Notes under the pieces: generated by a model
Seen by the model: the letters and a program-made list of their open reading frames with translations, nothing else
Database searches by the model: none
Told to the model about the DNA's origin: nothing
Shown: positions 25,653 through 35,040 of the stretch, one piece after another
Layout: each line of letters starts with the position of its first letter
Numbering within the stretch: position 1 is the first letter of the stretch
Position numbers and translations under genes: made by a program
Origin: an uncultured Collinsella sp.
Lineage (GTDB): Bacteria > Actinomycetota > Coriobacteriia > Coriobacteriales > Coriobacteriaceae
Assembly (NCBI GenBank): GCA_959599095.1
Contig: CAUGGC010000003.1
Coordinates: 44,031 to 108,030, forward strand
DNA length: 64,000 nt
Reading direction: 5' to 3'

Positions 25653-26690
25653 TTAGGCCTTATCCGACGGACCGCCAAGGCGGATGCGCGGGTCGAGGAA
25701 TGCATAGCTAATGTCGACGAGCAGGTTGATCACCATGACGACGACAACGATGAGCGTAACGCCGCCCATAACGATGGGCCAGTCACGCATGCTGATGGCG
25801 CGGTAGACCTCAGAGCCGATACCGGGCCAGTTAAAGACCGTCTCGGTCAGGATGGCGCCCGAAAGCATGCCACCGAAGTCGACGCCAATATAGGTAACGA
25901 CGGGGATGAGTGCATTCTTAAGCGCATGCTTGATGATGATCGCGCGATTGGAGAGACCCTTAGCCTTTGCCGTGCGGATATAATCCTGGTTCATGACGTC
26001 GAGCAGCTGCGAGCGCATGATGCGGGCAGCATAGGCGGTCGAAACCGAAGCCAGCGTAATGGTCGGAAGCACATAGTGCATCCAATCCTGATACTGAGAG
26101 CTGGATCCGCCGGCACCCGAGATCGGCATGGAGAATGCACCGCCCGTGGCGTCCTTGAGGATGACGCCAAAGAACAGCTGCAGCAGCATACCGAGCCAGA
26201 AGGCAGGAACGGCAACGAGGATTGACGTGGTCAGCGTTACCAAAATATCCCAGAAGGAGTAACGCTTTACTGCCGAAATGATACCCGCACCGATACCCAT
26301 GATTGCCTCGAGCACGATGGCGCACGCGGCGAGTTTAACCGTATACGGATACTTCTGAGCAAAGATTTCCGCAACCGGCAGCTTGCGCTGATACGAATTG
26401 CCCAGATCGCCATGAAGCAGACCATTCATGTAATTCAAGTATTGGTCCACAAGCGACGTTGGAACGGGATCGCCGTTCTCGTCAAGGATCGCGTTGCCGT
26501 CCTCGTCCGCCTGGACCAGGTGATAGCGCACGCGAAGTTGAAGCTCCACCTCGGGGGACAGAGCCTTGTCTCCACCGATCAGCTTGATCGGATCTCCCGG
26601 CACGATGTTCTGGAGGGCGAACAGAATCAGCGTAACGCCCAAAAATACCGGGATGAACTGAAGCACACGTTTAACGATGTACTTACCCAT
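25653..26690 (-). CDS. oppB: Oligopeptide ABC transporter permease OppB
   Basis: A 345-residue permease with six predicted membrane helices and a large external loop (about 35-110). N-terminal YIVKRVLQFIPVFLGVTLILF, PGDP motif, and the coupling loop RTAKAKGLSNRAIIIKHALKNALIPV are standard for OppB. The LLHGDLGNSY motif is also present. oppA lies upstream, with a stem-loop between them that may set the transporter subunits below the binding protein. Confidence 0.93.
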   Translation of the reverse strand: MGKYIVKRVLQFIPVFLGVTLILFALQNIVPGDPIKLIGGDKALSPEVELQLRVRYHLVQADEDGNAILDENGDPVPTSLVDQYLNYMNGLLHGDLGNSYQRKLPVAEIFAQKYPYTVKLAACAIVLEAIMGIGAGIISAVKRYSFWDILVTLTTSILVAVPAFWLGMLLQLFFGVILKDATGGAFSMPISGAGGSSSQYQDWMHYVLPTITLASVSTAYAARIMRSQLLDVMNQDYIRTAKAKGLSNRAIIIKHALKNALIPVVTYIGVDFGGMLSGAILTETVFNWPGIGSEVYRAISMRDWPIVMGGVTLIVVVVMVINLLVDISYAFLDPRIRLGGPSDKA

Positions 26691-26720
26691 ACCACTCCCC
26701 TATCTAGGGATTAACCTAAA

Positions 26721-26750
26721 TGGGATGCCGATCGCCAGACCGGCATCCCA
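26721..26750 (-). terminator. Stem-loop between oppA and oppB
   Basis: A perfect 10-bp stem (26721-26730 with 26741-26750) and 10-nt loop without a strong T-run. Such stems often stabilise the binding-protein mRNA or end part of the transcripts. Confidence 0.55.
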
Positions 26751-26846
26751 AAATTACCATCAGCCAGTTTACCCCAGGTTAGGGAGAACTGTATGTTTCC
26801 CATGAGGTCTACGTAAATACTTGACCCTCACGGAAGCTGCAAACTC

Positions 26847-28523
26847 TTAGGCGAGCTCGGCGGTACCCAGCTCGGCGTGCTTCTGCGGATCGACATAGAG
26901 GTGCTTGATGCGATCGGAGCCAGCGATGGTGTGCGTGTAGAACATCACCGGGATGACCGGGCAGTCGGCAGCGACCATTGCGTCGGCCTCCTGCATCTTA
27001 GCGACGCGCTCTTCGTCGTCAACCGTGGTACGGGCCTCGTCGACCTTGGCGTCGAACTCGGGGTTGTTGTAACCAGAGCGGTTGTCGCCACCGAGGGAGT
27101 CGGAGTGGAACAGCGGATACAGGAAGTTGTCCATGATCGGGTAGTCGGCAATCCAGCCCAGACGACCGAACTGATAGTTGAAGTTCTGGTACTGCTCGAG
27201 CAGCGCAGACCACTCAGGAGTATCGGAGACGGCGGTAACGCCGACCTTGGCGAGGTCGCCGATGATGGACTCCATGATCTCCTTGTGGCCACCGTCCTGG
27301 TTGTAGGAAAGGGTCACGTTAATGCCACGATCGCCGTTAGCGCCAGCGGGAGCAACCTTGTCGAGGTACTCGTTAGCCTTGTCGACGTCGTAGGCGCAGA
27401 ACTCCCATGCGCCCTCCTTGTAGCCATCGATGCCCGGAGGAACAATGCCGTCGGCGGGGGTACGGGTACCCTTGAAGATGGTCTTGCAGATGGCCTCACG
27501 GTTAATGGCCAGGGAGATACCCCTGCGCAGGTCGGCGTTGTTGAACGGCTCAGCCGTGGTGTTGCAGGTCAGGTAGTAGGTGGAAGGCTCGGCGCCGAGC
27601 AGCATGCGCTCGCCGTCGCCCATGGTGTAGCCGTCCTTGGACACGCCGCGATCCTTCTTGGCAGCGTCGATCTGAGCAACGGGAACGTCGCAGATGTCAA
27701 GGTTACCGGCCTGGAACTCCTTGTAGGCGGTCTCCACGTCCTTGATGACCTGGAAGTGGATGCCGTCGATCTTGGCCTTGTCGCCATAGTAATCGTCGAA
27801 CTTCTTGAGGTTGATCTCCTGACCATCCTCCCACTTGCCGTCCATCATGAACGGGCCGTTACCGACCGGTGCAAGATAGAAGCTCTTGGCATCGGACTCG
27901 GCGCACTCGGGAACCGGGGCCAGAGCCGGGTGAGAGGCGACGAAGGGGAAGTCGGCGTAAGCGGAAGACAGCTTGACGACGAGGGTCTCATCGTCGGGGC
28001 AGGTAACACCGCTGAGCTCAGTAGCGTTACCGGCAAGCAGATCGTCATAGCCCTCGACCATGGAAAGGTGATAGGAAACCTCGGACGGGCCATACTCGGT
28101 AGCGATGGCCGACTTGGTGTTGACCAGACGCTCCCAACCGAGCTTGAACGACTTGGAGGTAACGTCGTCACCGTTGTGGAACTTGGCCTTTTTGATCTTG
28201 AAGGTAAACTCGGTGGCGTCGTCGTTGGCCTCGAAGGACTCGCAAGCCAGCGGAACGATCTCGCCCTTCTCGGCGTCATAAGAGGTCAGAGCGTCAAAGA
28301 GCTGGTACTCGACCTGAGTTCCCTGGTCCTCCTGGACATTGTAGGGGTCGATGCAGACCGGGTTGTTGATGTAGAAGTTCAGCGTCGAACCGGACTCAGA
28401 ACCGGAAGCGTCGCCGCCCTTCTTGCCGCATGCGGCAAGAAAAGCCATGGAGCTCGCAGCGAGGGTGCCGCCAACAAAGGCGCGACGACCCATAACGGGC
28501 TGGTGGAACATAGAATCAGCCAT
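26847..28523 (-). CDS. oppA: Oligopeptide-binding lipoprotein OppA
   Basis: A 558-residue extracellular solute-binding protein (SBP family 5). The signal has a twin-arginine-like GRRAFVGG segment, a hydrophobic stretch and the lipobox LAAC, with Cys near residue 32 as the lipidation site. The mature part starts with a Gly/Ser linker and then the family-5 fold (CIDPYNVQEDQG; FHNGDDVTSKSFKLGWERL). ATG at 28523 has AAGGAGG upstream. It heads oppABCDF. The ligand is presumably short peptides, but the family also binds other molecules. Confidence 0.9.
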   Translation of the reverse strand: MADSMFHQPVMGRRAFVGGTLAASSMAFLAACGKKGGDASGSESGSTLNFYINNPVCIDPYNVQEDQGTQVEYQLFDALTSYDAEKGEIVPLACESFEANDDATEFTFKIKKAKFHNGDDVTSKSFKLGWERLVNTKSAIATEYGPSEVSYHLSMVEGYDDLLAGNATELSGVTCPDDETLVVKLSSAYADFPFVASHPALAPVPECAESDAKSFYLAPVGNGPFMMDGKWEDGQEINLKKFDDYYGDKAKIDGIHFQVIKDVETAYKEFQAGNLDICDVPVAQIDAAKKDRGVSKDGYTMGDGERMLLGAEPSTYYLTCNTTAEPFNNADLRRGISLAINREAICKTIFKGTRTPADGIVPPGIDGYKEGAWEFCAYDVDKANEYLDKVAPAGANGDRGINVTLSYNQDGGHKEIMESIIGDLAKVGVTAVSDTPEWSALLEQYQNFNYQFGRLGWIADYPIMDNFLYPLFHSDSLGGDNRSGYNNPEFDAKVDEARTTVDDEERVAKMQEADAMVAADCPVIPVMFYTHTIAGSDRIKHLYVDPQKHAELGTAELA

Positions 28524-28762
28524 GCCATCCTCCTTATGAGATAGGACAAAGAAATGTTCAGTCGGACATATGTCGAGACAATCCGATCCGAACCATCAAA
28601 ACGCCGCCCGCTGCTATGGCTGGTTATGCACAACGAACCAACGTTTCGCAATACAGTAGCGCATTTTATGCACGATTTGGGGCTAATTCCGGTTAACGGT
28701 CGAGAATTTCTTTAGTTGGGCGAAGTATGTGGGGATATTTTGACTCTGTTACAAATATGTAA

Positions 28763-28791
28763 ACAAAAAGGGTCCCGCACCTGCGAGACCC
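28763..28791 (-). terminator. Terminator of secG
   Basis: A 9-bp stem with one mismatch (28770-28778 with 28783-28791) then five T on the minus strand. Confidence 0.75.
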
Positions 28792-28816
28792 ATTGCAAAC
28801 GTATATACGCCGATGC

Positions 28817-29071
28817 TTAGTAGCCGACGATGCCCTGCGGGAAGAAGAACATGCACAGGACGACGCACACGGCAAAAACAACGGCCATAATTACCGTCAG
28901 GCGATCGAGGTTCTGCTCCATGACGCCCGTGGCAGAGCTGGAGTTATACAGCGAGCTAGCGATCATATCCGAAACGCCGGTGCCCTTACCGGAATGCATC
29001 AGGACGAGAATCGTCAGCGCCACGGCAGAGACAGCCCAAACGACAAACAGAAGAATCTGGAACGGACCCAT
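28817..29071 (-). CDS. secG: Preprotein translocase subunit SecG
   Basis: An 84-residue membrane protein with two helices (about 5-25 and 58-78) joined by the polar SGKGTGVSDM loop, which is the hallmark of SecG. It assists SecYE during export. It follows the glycolytic genes, as in many Gram-positive bacteria, but a strong terminator stands between gpmI and secG, so it has its own promoter. Confidence 0.92.
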   Translation of the reverse strand: MGPFQILLFVVWAVSAVALTILVLMHSGKGTGVSDMIASSLYNSSSATGVMEQNLDRLTVIMAVVFAVCVVLCMFFFPQGIVGY

Positions 29072-29173
29072 AGATAAGCTCCTTAATAGAACAGTTCAAA
29101 CTCCAGTACTGTACCACAATCCCCCGCTCTCCCCTACCTGCCACTCAAGGACGGGGTGGAAATGGCAGAAATA

Positions 29174-29210
29174 CCAAAAAGGGGGTTGTCCGGTTGTGGA
29201 CAACCCCCTT
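29174..29210 (-). terminator. Terminator of the pgk-tpiA-gpmI operon
   Basis: A 13-bp perfect stem (29179-29191 with 29198-29210), 6-nt loop, then five T on the minus strand, 25 nt past gpmI. Confidence 0.88.
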
Positions 29211-29235
29211 ACTAGAAAACGGTATTTGTTTTCTC

Positions 29236-30789
29236 TTAGGCCTCGGTGGCGAGCACGCGGCCCGTCATCTCGGCGGAAGGCTCAATACCAGCCATGGTGA
29301 GCATGGTCGGAGCGATATCGGAAAGACGGCCGTCCTCGATACCGGTGAGCTGTGCCTTCTCATCAACGATGATGAACGGCACGCGGTTGGTGGTGTGAGC
29401 CGTAAACGGATGCTTGGAACCGTCGGAAGCAACGTCAAACATGTGATCGGCGTTGCCGTGGTCGGCGGTAATCAGTGCAAAGCCGCCCTTGGCGAGAATC
29501 GCCGGGACAACCTTGGACAGGGCATCGTCAACAGCCTCGACAGCCTTAACGGCAGCGTCGAAGACACCGGTGTGACCAACCATGTCGCAGTTCGCGAAGT
29601 TCACGATGTAGAAATCAGCGCGATCCTCGTTGATGGCGGCGACGAGCTTCTCGGTAACCTCGGGAGCGCTCATCTCGGGCTGCAGATCGTAGGTAGCAAC
29701 CTTGGGGGAAGCGACGAGCACGCGCTCCTCGCCCTCCTTGGGCTCCTCGATGCCACCGTTGAGGAAGAACGTCACGTGGGCGTACTTCTCGGTCTCGGCA
29801 GTGTGCAGCTGCTTCAGGCCATTGGCGGCGATAACGTCGGCTAGGACGTTCTCGGGGAACGTCTTGGGGAAGGCGACCTCGACGTCAAACGTCGGATCGT
29901 ACTCGGTCATCGTCACAAAGTGCGAAAGCTTGATCTGCTCGCGCTCAAAGCCGTCGAACTCCTTGTCCGTGAACACGCGGGTCATCTGACGAGCGCGGTC
30001 GGGACGGAAGTTGAAGAAGATGGCCGCGTCGCCCTCGTGAATGCCCTCGTTGTGGGCAGCGAAGGGCTCGACGAACTCGTCGCCGCGCGGGTCCTTCTCG
30101 TAGTAGGCCTTGATACCGGCAACGGGGTCGACATCGGCATCGGACGCGTTGACCATGACGTCGTAGGCGCGCTGGATGCGCTCCCAACGGTTGTCGCGGT
30201 CCATTGCCCAATAACGACCCGAGACGGTGGCAACGCGAGCGTCGCAACCGGTCTCCTCGGAAATCTTGGCCAGGAAGGCGCAGAACTCGCTCATGTAGCC
30301 AGCACCGGACTGCGGGTCGACGTCGCGGCCATCCATGAAGGCGTGGACACGAACGGTCTTGACGCCATGCTCGGCAGCCATCTTGACCAGAGCCTCAACG
30401 TGGTTCATATGAGAATGAACACCGCCAGGGCTCATAAGGCCCATGAGGTGGAGAGTCTTGCCGTCAGCCTTGACATCGTCCATAGCCTTGACAAAAACCT
30501 CGTTCTTGGCGATGGAGCCGTCCTTGATGGCATTGTTGATGCGCGAAAGCTCCTGGAACACGATGCGGCCGGCACCGATGTTGAGGTGACCCACCTCGGA
30601 GTTGCCCATCTGGCCGTCGGGAAGGCCCACGTCCTCGCCCGAAGCGCCGAGCGTGGTGTGGGGGTACTTCTCGTACAGGCTATCAAGGAAGGGCGTCTTG
30701 GCAGCGGCGACGGCGTTCTCGCCATCGGCCGGAGCAAGGCCGCAACCATCCATGATGATCAGGAGTGCAGGAAGATGACGTTGTGCCAT
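29236..30789 (-). CDS. gpmI: 2,3-bisphosphoglycerate-independent phosphoglycerate mutase
   Basis: This 517-residue two-metal enzyme interconverts 3- and 2-phosphoglycerate. The alkaline-phosphatase-like fold shows metal ligands in IIMDGCG, the phosphoserine nucleophile in GNSEVGHLNIG, and the later metal cluster in NFANCDMVGHTG and ITADHGNADHM. Length is normal. It starts 5 nt after the tpiA stop and is the last gene of the operon. Confidence 0.96.
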   Translation of the reverse strand: MAQRHLPALLIIMDGCGLAPADGENAVAAAKTPFLDSLYEKYPHTTLGASGEDVGLPDGQMGNSEVGHLNIGAGRIVFQELSRINNAIKDGSIAKNEVFVKAMDDVKADGKTLHLMGLMSPGGVHSHMNHVEALVKMAAEHGVKTVRVHAFMDGRDVDPQSGAGYMSEFCAFLAKISEETGCDARVATVSGRYWAMDRDNRWERIQRAYDVMVNASDADVDPVAGIKAYYEKDPRGDEFVEPFAAHNEGIHEGDAAIFFNFRPDRARQMTRVFTDKEFDGFEREQIKLSHFVTMTEYDPTFDVEVAFPKTFPENVLADVIAANGLKQLHTAETEKYAHVTFFLNGGIEEPKEGEERVLVASPKVATYDLQPEMSAPEVTEKLVAAINEDRADFYIVNFANCDMVGHTGVFDAAVKAVEAVDDALSKVVPAILAKGGFALITADHGNADHMFDVASDGSKHPFTAHTTNRVPFIIVDEKAQLTGIEDGRLSDIAPTMLTMAGIEPSAEMTGRVLATEA

Positions 30790-30794
30790 ATGTC

Positions 30795-31562
30795 CTACTC
30801 GCCTGCCTTGACGACCATAGAGGCGAAGTCGGCAGCCTTGAGCGAAGCGCCGCCCACGAGGGCGCCGTCAACGTCGGGCTTGGCGACGAGCTCGGCGATG
30901 TTGCCGGGCTTGGCGGAACCGCCATACAGCACGCGGATGCCGTTGGCGAGCTCCTCGCCGAACATCTCCTTGAGGGTCTCACGGATAGCGCCGCAGACCT
31001 CCTGAGCGTCCTCGGCGGTAGCGGTCTTGCCTGTGCCGATGGCCCAGATGGGCTCGTAGGCGACGACGACCTGCTTGGGGCAGGTGATCTCAAGGCCAGC
31101 AAGGCCAGCCTTGACCTGGTTCACGACGTGCTCGACATAGGTGCCAGCCTCGCGGACCTCGAGGGACTCGCCGCAGCAGAAGACGGGAACAAGACCGGCG
31201 GAAACGAGAGCCTTAGCCTTCTTGTTCTGATCCTCGTCGGTCTCGTGGAAGTAGTCGCGACGCTCGGAGTGACCGATGATGCAGTAGGTGCAGCCAGCGG
31301 ACTTGAGCATGTCGCAAGAGGACTCACCGGTGAAGGCACCCTTGGCCTCCCAGTACACGTTCTGTGCACCGAGGGCGATGGGGGCAGCCTGAATGCGGTC
31401 ATGAACCGTGGTGATGTCGATGGTCGGAGGGCAGACGAGCACCTCGACGCCAGCCGGAACCTCGGGCAGAGCCTGAGCCAGCTCGTCGGCGAGCTTGGCG
31501 GCCTCGGCGACGTCGTTGTTCATCTTCCAGTTACCAGCGATAAGAAGGGTGCGATTAGGCAT
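30795..31562 (-). CDS. tpiA: Triosephosphate isomerase
   Basis: This 255-residue TIM-barrel enzyme interconverts dihydroxyacetone phosphate and glyceraldehyde 3-phosphate. GNWKMN holds the N-terminal catalytic Asn and Lys, IGHSERR the catalytic His, and VVAYEPIWAIGTGKTAT the catalytic Glu and flexible loop. The ATG at 31562 lies inside the end of pgk, with an 8-nt overlap (ATGCCTAA). A longer upstream frame has no family similarity and is rejected. Confidence 0.96.
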   Translation of the reverse strand: MPNRTLLIAGNWKMNNDVAEAAKLADELAQALPEVPAGVEVLVCPPTIDITTVHDRIQAAPIALGAQNVYWEAKGAFTGESSCDMLKSAGCTYCIIGHSERRDYFHETDEDQNKKAKALVSAGLVPVFCCGESLEVREAGTYVEHVVNQVKAGLAGLEITCPKQVVVAYEPIWAIGTGKTATAEDAQEVCGAIRETLKEMFGEELANGIRVLYGGSAKPGNIAELVAKPDVDGALVGGASLKAADFASMVVKAGE

Positions 31563-32745
31563 CGAGAAGCGCCTCCACTCCGGGCAGGGCCTTACCCTCG
31601 ACGAGCTCCATGGAAGCGCCACCACCGGTGGAGATCCAGCTCATCTTGTCGGCCAGGTTGAACTTGTTGACAGCTGCGACAGAGTCACCACCGCCGATGA
31701 TCGAGGTGCAGTCAGCCTCGGCGAGAGCCTCGGCGATAGCCTGGGTGCCGTGAGCAAAGTTGTCAAACTCGAAGACGCCCATGGGGCCGTTCCAGAACAC
31801 GGTCTTGGCGCCCTTGACAGCCTCGGCATAGAGCTCCTCGGTCTTGGGACCGATGTCCATACCCTCACGATCGTCGGGGATAGCGTCGGAAGCAACAACC
31901 TCGGGGACAGCGTCCTCGCCAAAGTGATCGGCAACACGGTTGTCGATGGGGAGTAGGATCTTGACACCCTTCTCCTCGGCCTTCTTGAGCATCTCGCCGG
32001 CGCGCTCGACCCAGTCCTCTTCCTTGAGGGACTGACCAACGGACAGGCCCTGAGCCAGGAAGAAGGTGTAGGCCATGCCGCCACCGATGATCAGGGTGTC
32101 AGCGGAGTCGATGAGGTGATCGAGAACGCCGATCTTGGAGGAAACCTTGGAACCGCCGACGATGGCGACGAAGGGGCGCTCGGGCTCGGCGAAGATGCCG
32201 GTCAGCGTGTCGACCTCCTTCTCGAGCAAGAAGCCGGCGACGGCAGGCAGGTAAGCGGCGGGGCCCACGACGGAACCCTGGGCGCGGTGAGCGGTGCCGA
32301 AGGCATCGAGAACGAAGACGTCACCATAGGAAGCGAGCTTCTTGGCGATCTCGGGATCGTTCTTCTTCTCACGCTTGTCAAAACGGACGTTCTCGAGAAC
32401 GAGGACCTTACCCGGCTCGACGGCGGCGACAGCCTCAGCAGCCTTCTCGCCGTAGGTGTCAGCGACAAAGGCAACGTCGAGACCAGAGAGCTCAGCGAGC
32501 TTCTTGGCGACGGGCTCGAGGGACAGCTCGGGCTGGAAGCCGGTGCCCTCGGGACGGCCGAGGTGGCTCATGAGGATGACGCGAGCGTTGTGCTCAACGA
32601 GGTAGTTGATGGTGGGCAGGGCAGCCTTGATACGGGTGGTGTCGCCAACGACGCCATCCTTGATAGGCACGTTAAAGTCAACGCGGACGAGAACGCGCTT
32701 TCCGTCGACATCGATGTCGCGGACGGTCTTCTTGGTAAAGGCCAT
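31555..32745 (-). CDS. pgk: Phosphoglycerate kinase
   Basis: This 396-residue kinase makes ATP from 1,3-bisphosphoglycerate. It has the N-terminal substrate site RVDFNVPI, the basic patch SHLGRP, the hinge region, and C-terminal GGSKVSSK, WNGPMGVFE and IIGGGDSVAA for ATP. The start is MAFTKKTVRD at 32745 with AAAGG upstream. gap is upstream but separated by a terminator; tpiA overlaps the 3' end. Confidence 0.96.
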   Translation of the reverse strand: MAFTKKTVRDIDVDGKRVLVRVDFNVPIKDGVVGDTTRIKAALPTINYLVEHNARVILMSHLGRPEGTGFQPELSLEPVAKKLAELSGLDVAFVADTYGEKAAEAVAAVEPGKVLVLENVRFDKREKKNDPEIAKKLASYGDVFVLDAFGTAHRAQGSVVGPAAYLPAVAGFLLEKEVDTLTGIFAEPERPFVAIVGGSKVSSKIGVLDHLIDSADTLIIGGGMAYTFFLAQGLSVGQSLKEEDWVERAGEMLKKAEEKGVKILLPIDNRVADHFGEDAVPEVVASDAIPDDREGMDIGPKTEELYAEAVKGAKTVFWNGPMGVFEFDNFAHGTQAIAEALAEADCTSIIGGGDSVAAVNKFNLADKMSWISTGGGASMELVEGKALPGVEALLDA

Positions 32746-32801
32746 GTTTGCTTCTACCTTTCGTACGTGTCTGCCTCCCATTACGGCAGACGATTTCTTA
32801 T

Positions 32802-32849
32802 AAAAAGGGCGCGACCCTAGGGTGTAAGCCCTATAAGGCCGCGCCCTTC
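32802..32849 (-). terminator. Terminator of gap
   Basis: A long G/C stem (about 32806-32817 with 32838-32848) with a second small stem in the loop, then TTTTTATAAG on the minus strand. Part of the transcripts may read into pgk. Confidence 0.75.
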
Positions 32850-32885
32850 TTTAGACGCTCAACGAGCTATTCGCTAAAAGCTAAA

Positions 32886-33911
32886 TTAAGCAACGAACTT
32901 CTCGAAGTACTTGATGGTGCGGACCATCTGAGAGGTGTAGGAGTTCTCGTTGTCGTACCAAGAGGTGACCTGAACGAGGGTCTGGCCGTTGCCGAGGTCA
33001 GAGCACATGGTCTGAGTGGCGTCGAAGATGGAGCCGTGGGTCTCGCCGACGATGTCGCGGGAGACGATCTGGTCCTCGTTGTAGGCGAAGGTCTCGGGGA
33101 TGGTCTCGGCGTAGGCCTTCATGGCAGCGTTGACCTCGTCGACGGTGACCTTCTTGTCAACGACGGCGTAGAGGTTGGTCAGCGAGCCGGTCGGCGTCGG
33201 GACGCGCTGGGCGGCACCGATGAGCTTGCCGTTGAGCTCGGGGAGAACCAGGCCGATGGCCTTGGCAGCGCCCGTGGTGTTCGGGACGATGTTCTCGGAG
33301 CAGGCGCGGGAGCGACGGAAGTTGCCCTTGCGCTGCGGGCCGTCGAGCGGCATCTGGTCGCCGGTGAAGGCGTGGATGGTGGTCATGATGCCGGACACGA
33401 TGGGAGCGAAGTCGTTCAGACCCTTGGCCATCGGGGCGAGGCAGTTGGTGGTGCAGGAAGCAGCGGAGATGATGTTGTCCTCAGCGGTCAGCGTCTCATG
33501 GTTGACGTTGTACACGATGGTGGGCAGATCGCTGCCGGCCGGAGCGGAGATGACGACCTTCTTGGCGCCAGCGTTGATGTGGGCCTGAGCCTTAGCCTTG
33601 CTGGTGTAGAAGCCGGTGCACTCGAGAACGACGTCGACGTCAAGGTCGCCCCAAGGCAGGTTGTTGGCGTCGGCCTCCTTGTAGATCTTGATCTCCTTGC
33701 CGTCAACGGTGATGGAATCCTCGCCAGCAACGACCTCGTGATCGCGAGCGTAGTTGCCCTGCGTGGAGTCGTACTTCAGCAGGTAAGCGAGCATATCGGG
33801 AGAGGTGAGGTCGTTGATAGCGACGATCTCGGAGCCCTCATGACCGAACATCTGACGGAAAGCCAGACGACCGATGCGACCGAAGCCGTTAATAGCAACC
33901 TTTACTGCCAT
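32886..33911 (-). CDS. gap: Glyceraldehyde-3-phosphate dehydrogenase, NAD type
   Basis: This 341-residue glycolytic enzyme has NAD-binding INGFGRIGR, Asp34 (INDLT) that selects NAD over NADP, catalytic C153 in SAASCTTNC and catalytic His in HAFTGDQ. The start is [10 protein letters not shown] at 33911 with AAAGGAGAC upstream. The upstream region has a TATATT box and a palindrome resembling a LacI-family operator. whiA lies upstream in the same direction. Confidence 0.96.
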   Translation of the reverse strand: MAVKVAINGFGRIGRLAFRQMFGHEGSEIVAINDLTSPDMLAYLLKYDSTQGNYARDHEVVAGEDSITVDGKEIKIYKEADANNLPWGDLDVDVVLECTGFYTSKAKAQAHINAGAKKVVISAPAGSDLPTIVYNVNHETLTAEDNIISAASCTTNCLAPMAKGLNDFAPIVSGIMTTIHAFTGDQMPLDGPQRKGNFRRSRACSENIVPNTTGAAKAIGLVLPELNGKLIGAAQRVPTPTGSLTNLYAVVDKKVTVDEVNAAMKAYAETIPETFAYNEDQIVSRDIVGETHGSIFDATQTMCSDLGNGQTLVQVTSWYDNENSYTSQMVRTIKYFEKFVA

Positions 33912-34045
33912 TGTGTCTCCTTTCGTAAGGCCCCCGCGAGCTACAGCGCCCGCCGTTGAGGCCCACAAACTAACCACTCGCCTAATATACCTTTTTTTTG
34001 ACTTGAATTTCACGAGAATGCTCGAAATTGAAAATCAAATTTACG

Positions 34046-34059
34046 TTAAAACGTTTTAA
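34046..34059. promoter_or_regulatory. LacI-family-type operator upstream of gap
   Basis: TTAAAACGTTTTAA is a perfect 14-bp palindrome with central CG, as bound by LacI/CcpA-family repressors. It lies 135 bp upstream of the gap start, within an A/T-rich stretch. Confidence 0.5.
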
Positions 34060-34104
34060 AGACTAAAATAGCAGCTAAATCCGTATATAAGTCGATACTT
34101 CAAA

Positions 34105-35034
34105 CTACCTGTTTGCTTCAATGAGCTTTTCAAGCCTCAAAACGCGATGGTACAGGGCAGACTTCGACAAGGGAGGGTCAGCCATCTCCCCCAAATCACG
34201 CAACGACAGATCGGGATAGCGCTCGCGCAGGTCGCAAAAGACCGCCAAGGCATCCGGAAGCGCATCGCGAAGGCCACGCTGCTCGAGCTCATCGATCAAC
34301 GCAAGCTGATGTTGGGCAGCACCGGCGCTTCTGGTCTGGTTGGCGAGCTCGGCATTCACGCGACGGTTCACATCGTTCTTAACCAACTTGACCGCGCGTG
34401 CCTCCTCAATCTCGGCAACGCTGCGCTTGGCACCAATCAGCTTTAATAGATGCTCGATTTCCTCGGCGCTCTTAATGTACACGGCATATGACCCCCGCCG
34501 TGCATTAACACGAGCATGGACCCCAATCTGCTCCAACAGATCGCAAAGTCCCTTGGCATATTGCTCGCCCTGCACAGCGATCTCCAAATGAAAATCGCCG
34601 CGTGGATCGGCCACGAAGCCGCCCGCGATGAGCGCGCCGCGGATATAGGCAAGTCTACAGCAAGGACGGGCGACAATGTGACGCGGCACACCTGCGACGA
34701 GCCCTCCCCTACGGTCGAGAATGCCCAGCAGCACCAGAGCCTTATCCAAATCGGGCTGATCAGGCAAGGTGATGAGGTAGTTTCGAACCTTATGCAAGAC
34801 AGATTTGCGGACGGTGAACTCCGTTTTGAGCTTAAGGATACGATGCGTCAGCGTGATCATCGTGCGCGCGACGGCTCCCGTCTCAGTCGCAACCGTCAAA
34901 CGATACCGCCCAGAGCCGGTAAGCGAGAGCGTACCACTCACACGCGTGAGGGCGGCAAGCGTCGACAAGTCGCAGTATTCACATTCGGGTTCGCAGCGCG
35001 CAAGCTCGTCGCGCACCTCAGCGGTAAACGACAT
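34105..35034 (-). CDS. whiA: Sporulation regulator homologue WhiA
   Basis: A 309-residue DNA-binding protein with an N-terminal degenerate LAGLIDADG endonuclease-like part (about 1-210; LAALTRVSGTLSL, YIRGALIAGGFVADPRGDFHLEI) and a C-terminal helix-turn-helix (LRERYPDLSLRDLGEMADPPLSKSALYHRVLRLEKL). WhiA acts with FtsZ regulation and division in non-sporing bacteria. It lies 6 nt after rapZ and before gap, as in many actinobacteria. The yvcK/cofD gene usually between rapZ and whiA is absent here. Confidence 0.95.
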   Translation of the reverse strand: MSFTAEVRDELARCEPECEYCDLSTLAALTRVSGTLSLTGSGRYRLTVATETGAVARTMITLTHRILKLKTEFTVRKSVLHKVRNYLITLPDQPDLDKALVLLGILDRRGGLVAGVPRHIVARPCCRLAYIRGALIAGGFVADPRGDFHLEIAVQGEQYAKGLCDLLEQIGVHARVNARRGSYAVYIKSAEEIEHLLKLIGAKRSVAEIEEARAVKLVKNDVNRRVNAELANQTRSAGAAQHQLALIDELEQRGLRDALPDALAVFCDLRERYPDLSLRDLGEMADPPLSKSALYHRVLRLEKLIEANR

Positions 35035-35040
35035 GCAGGC

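Noticed and set aside
26877..28544. A 555-codon plus-strand frame opposite oppA
   Set aside because: It covers nearly exactly the oppA gene in reverse and has no recognisable domain.
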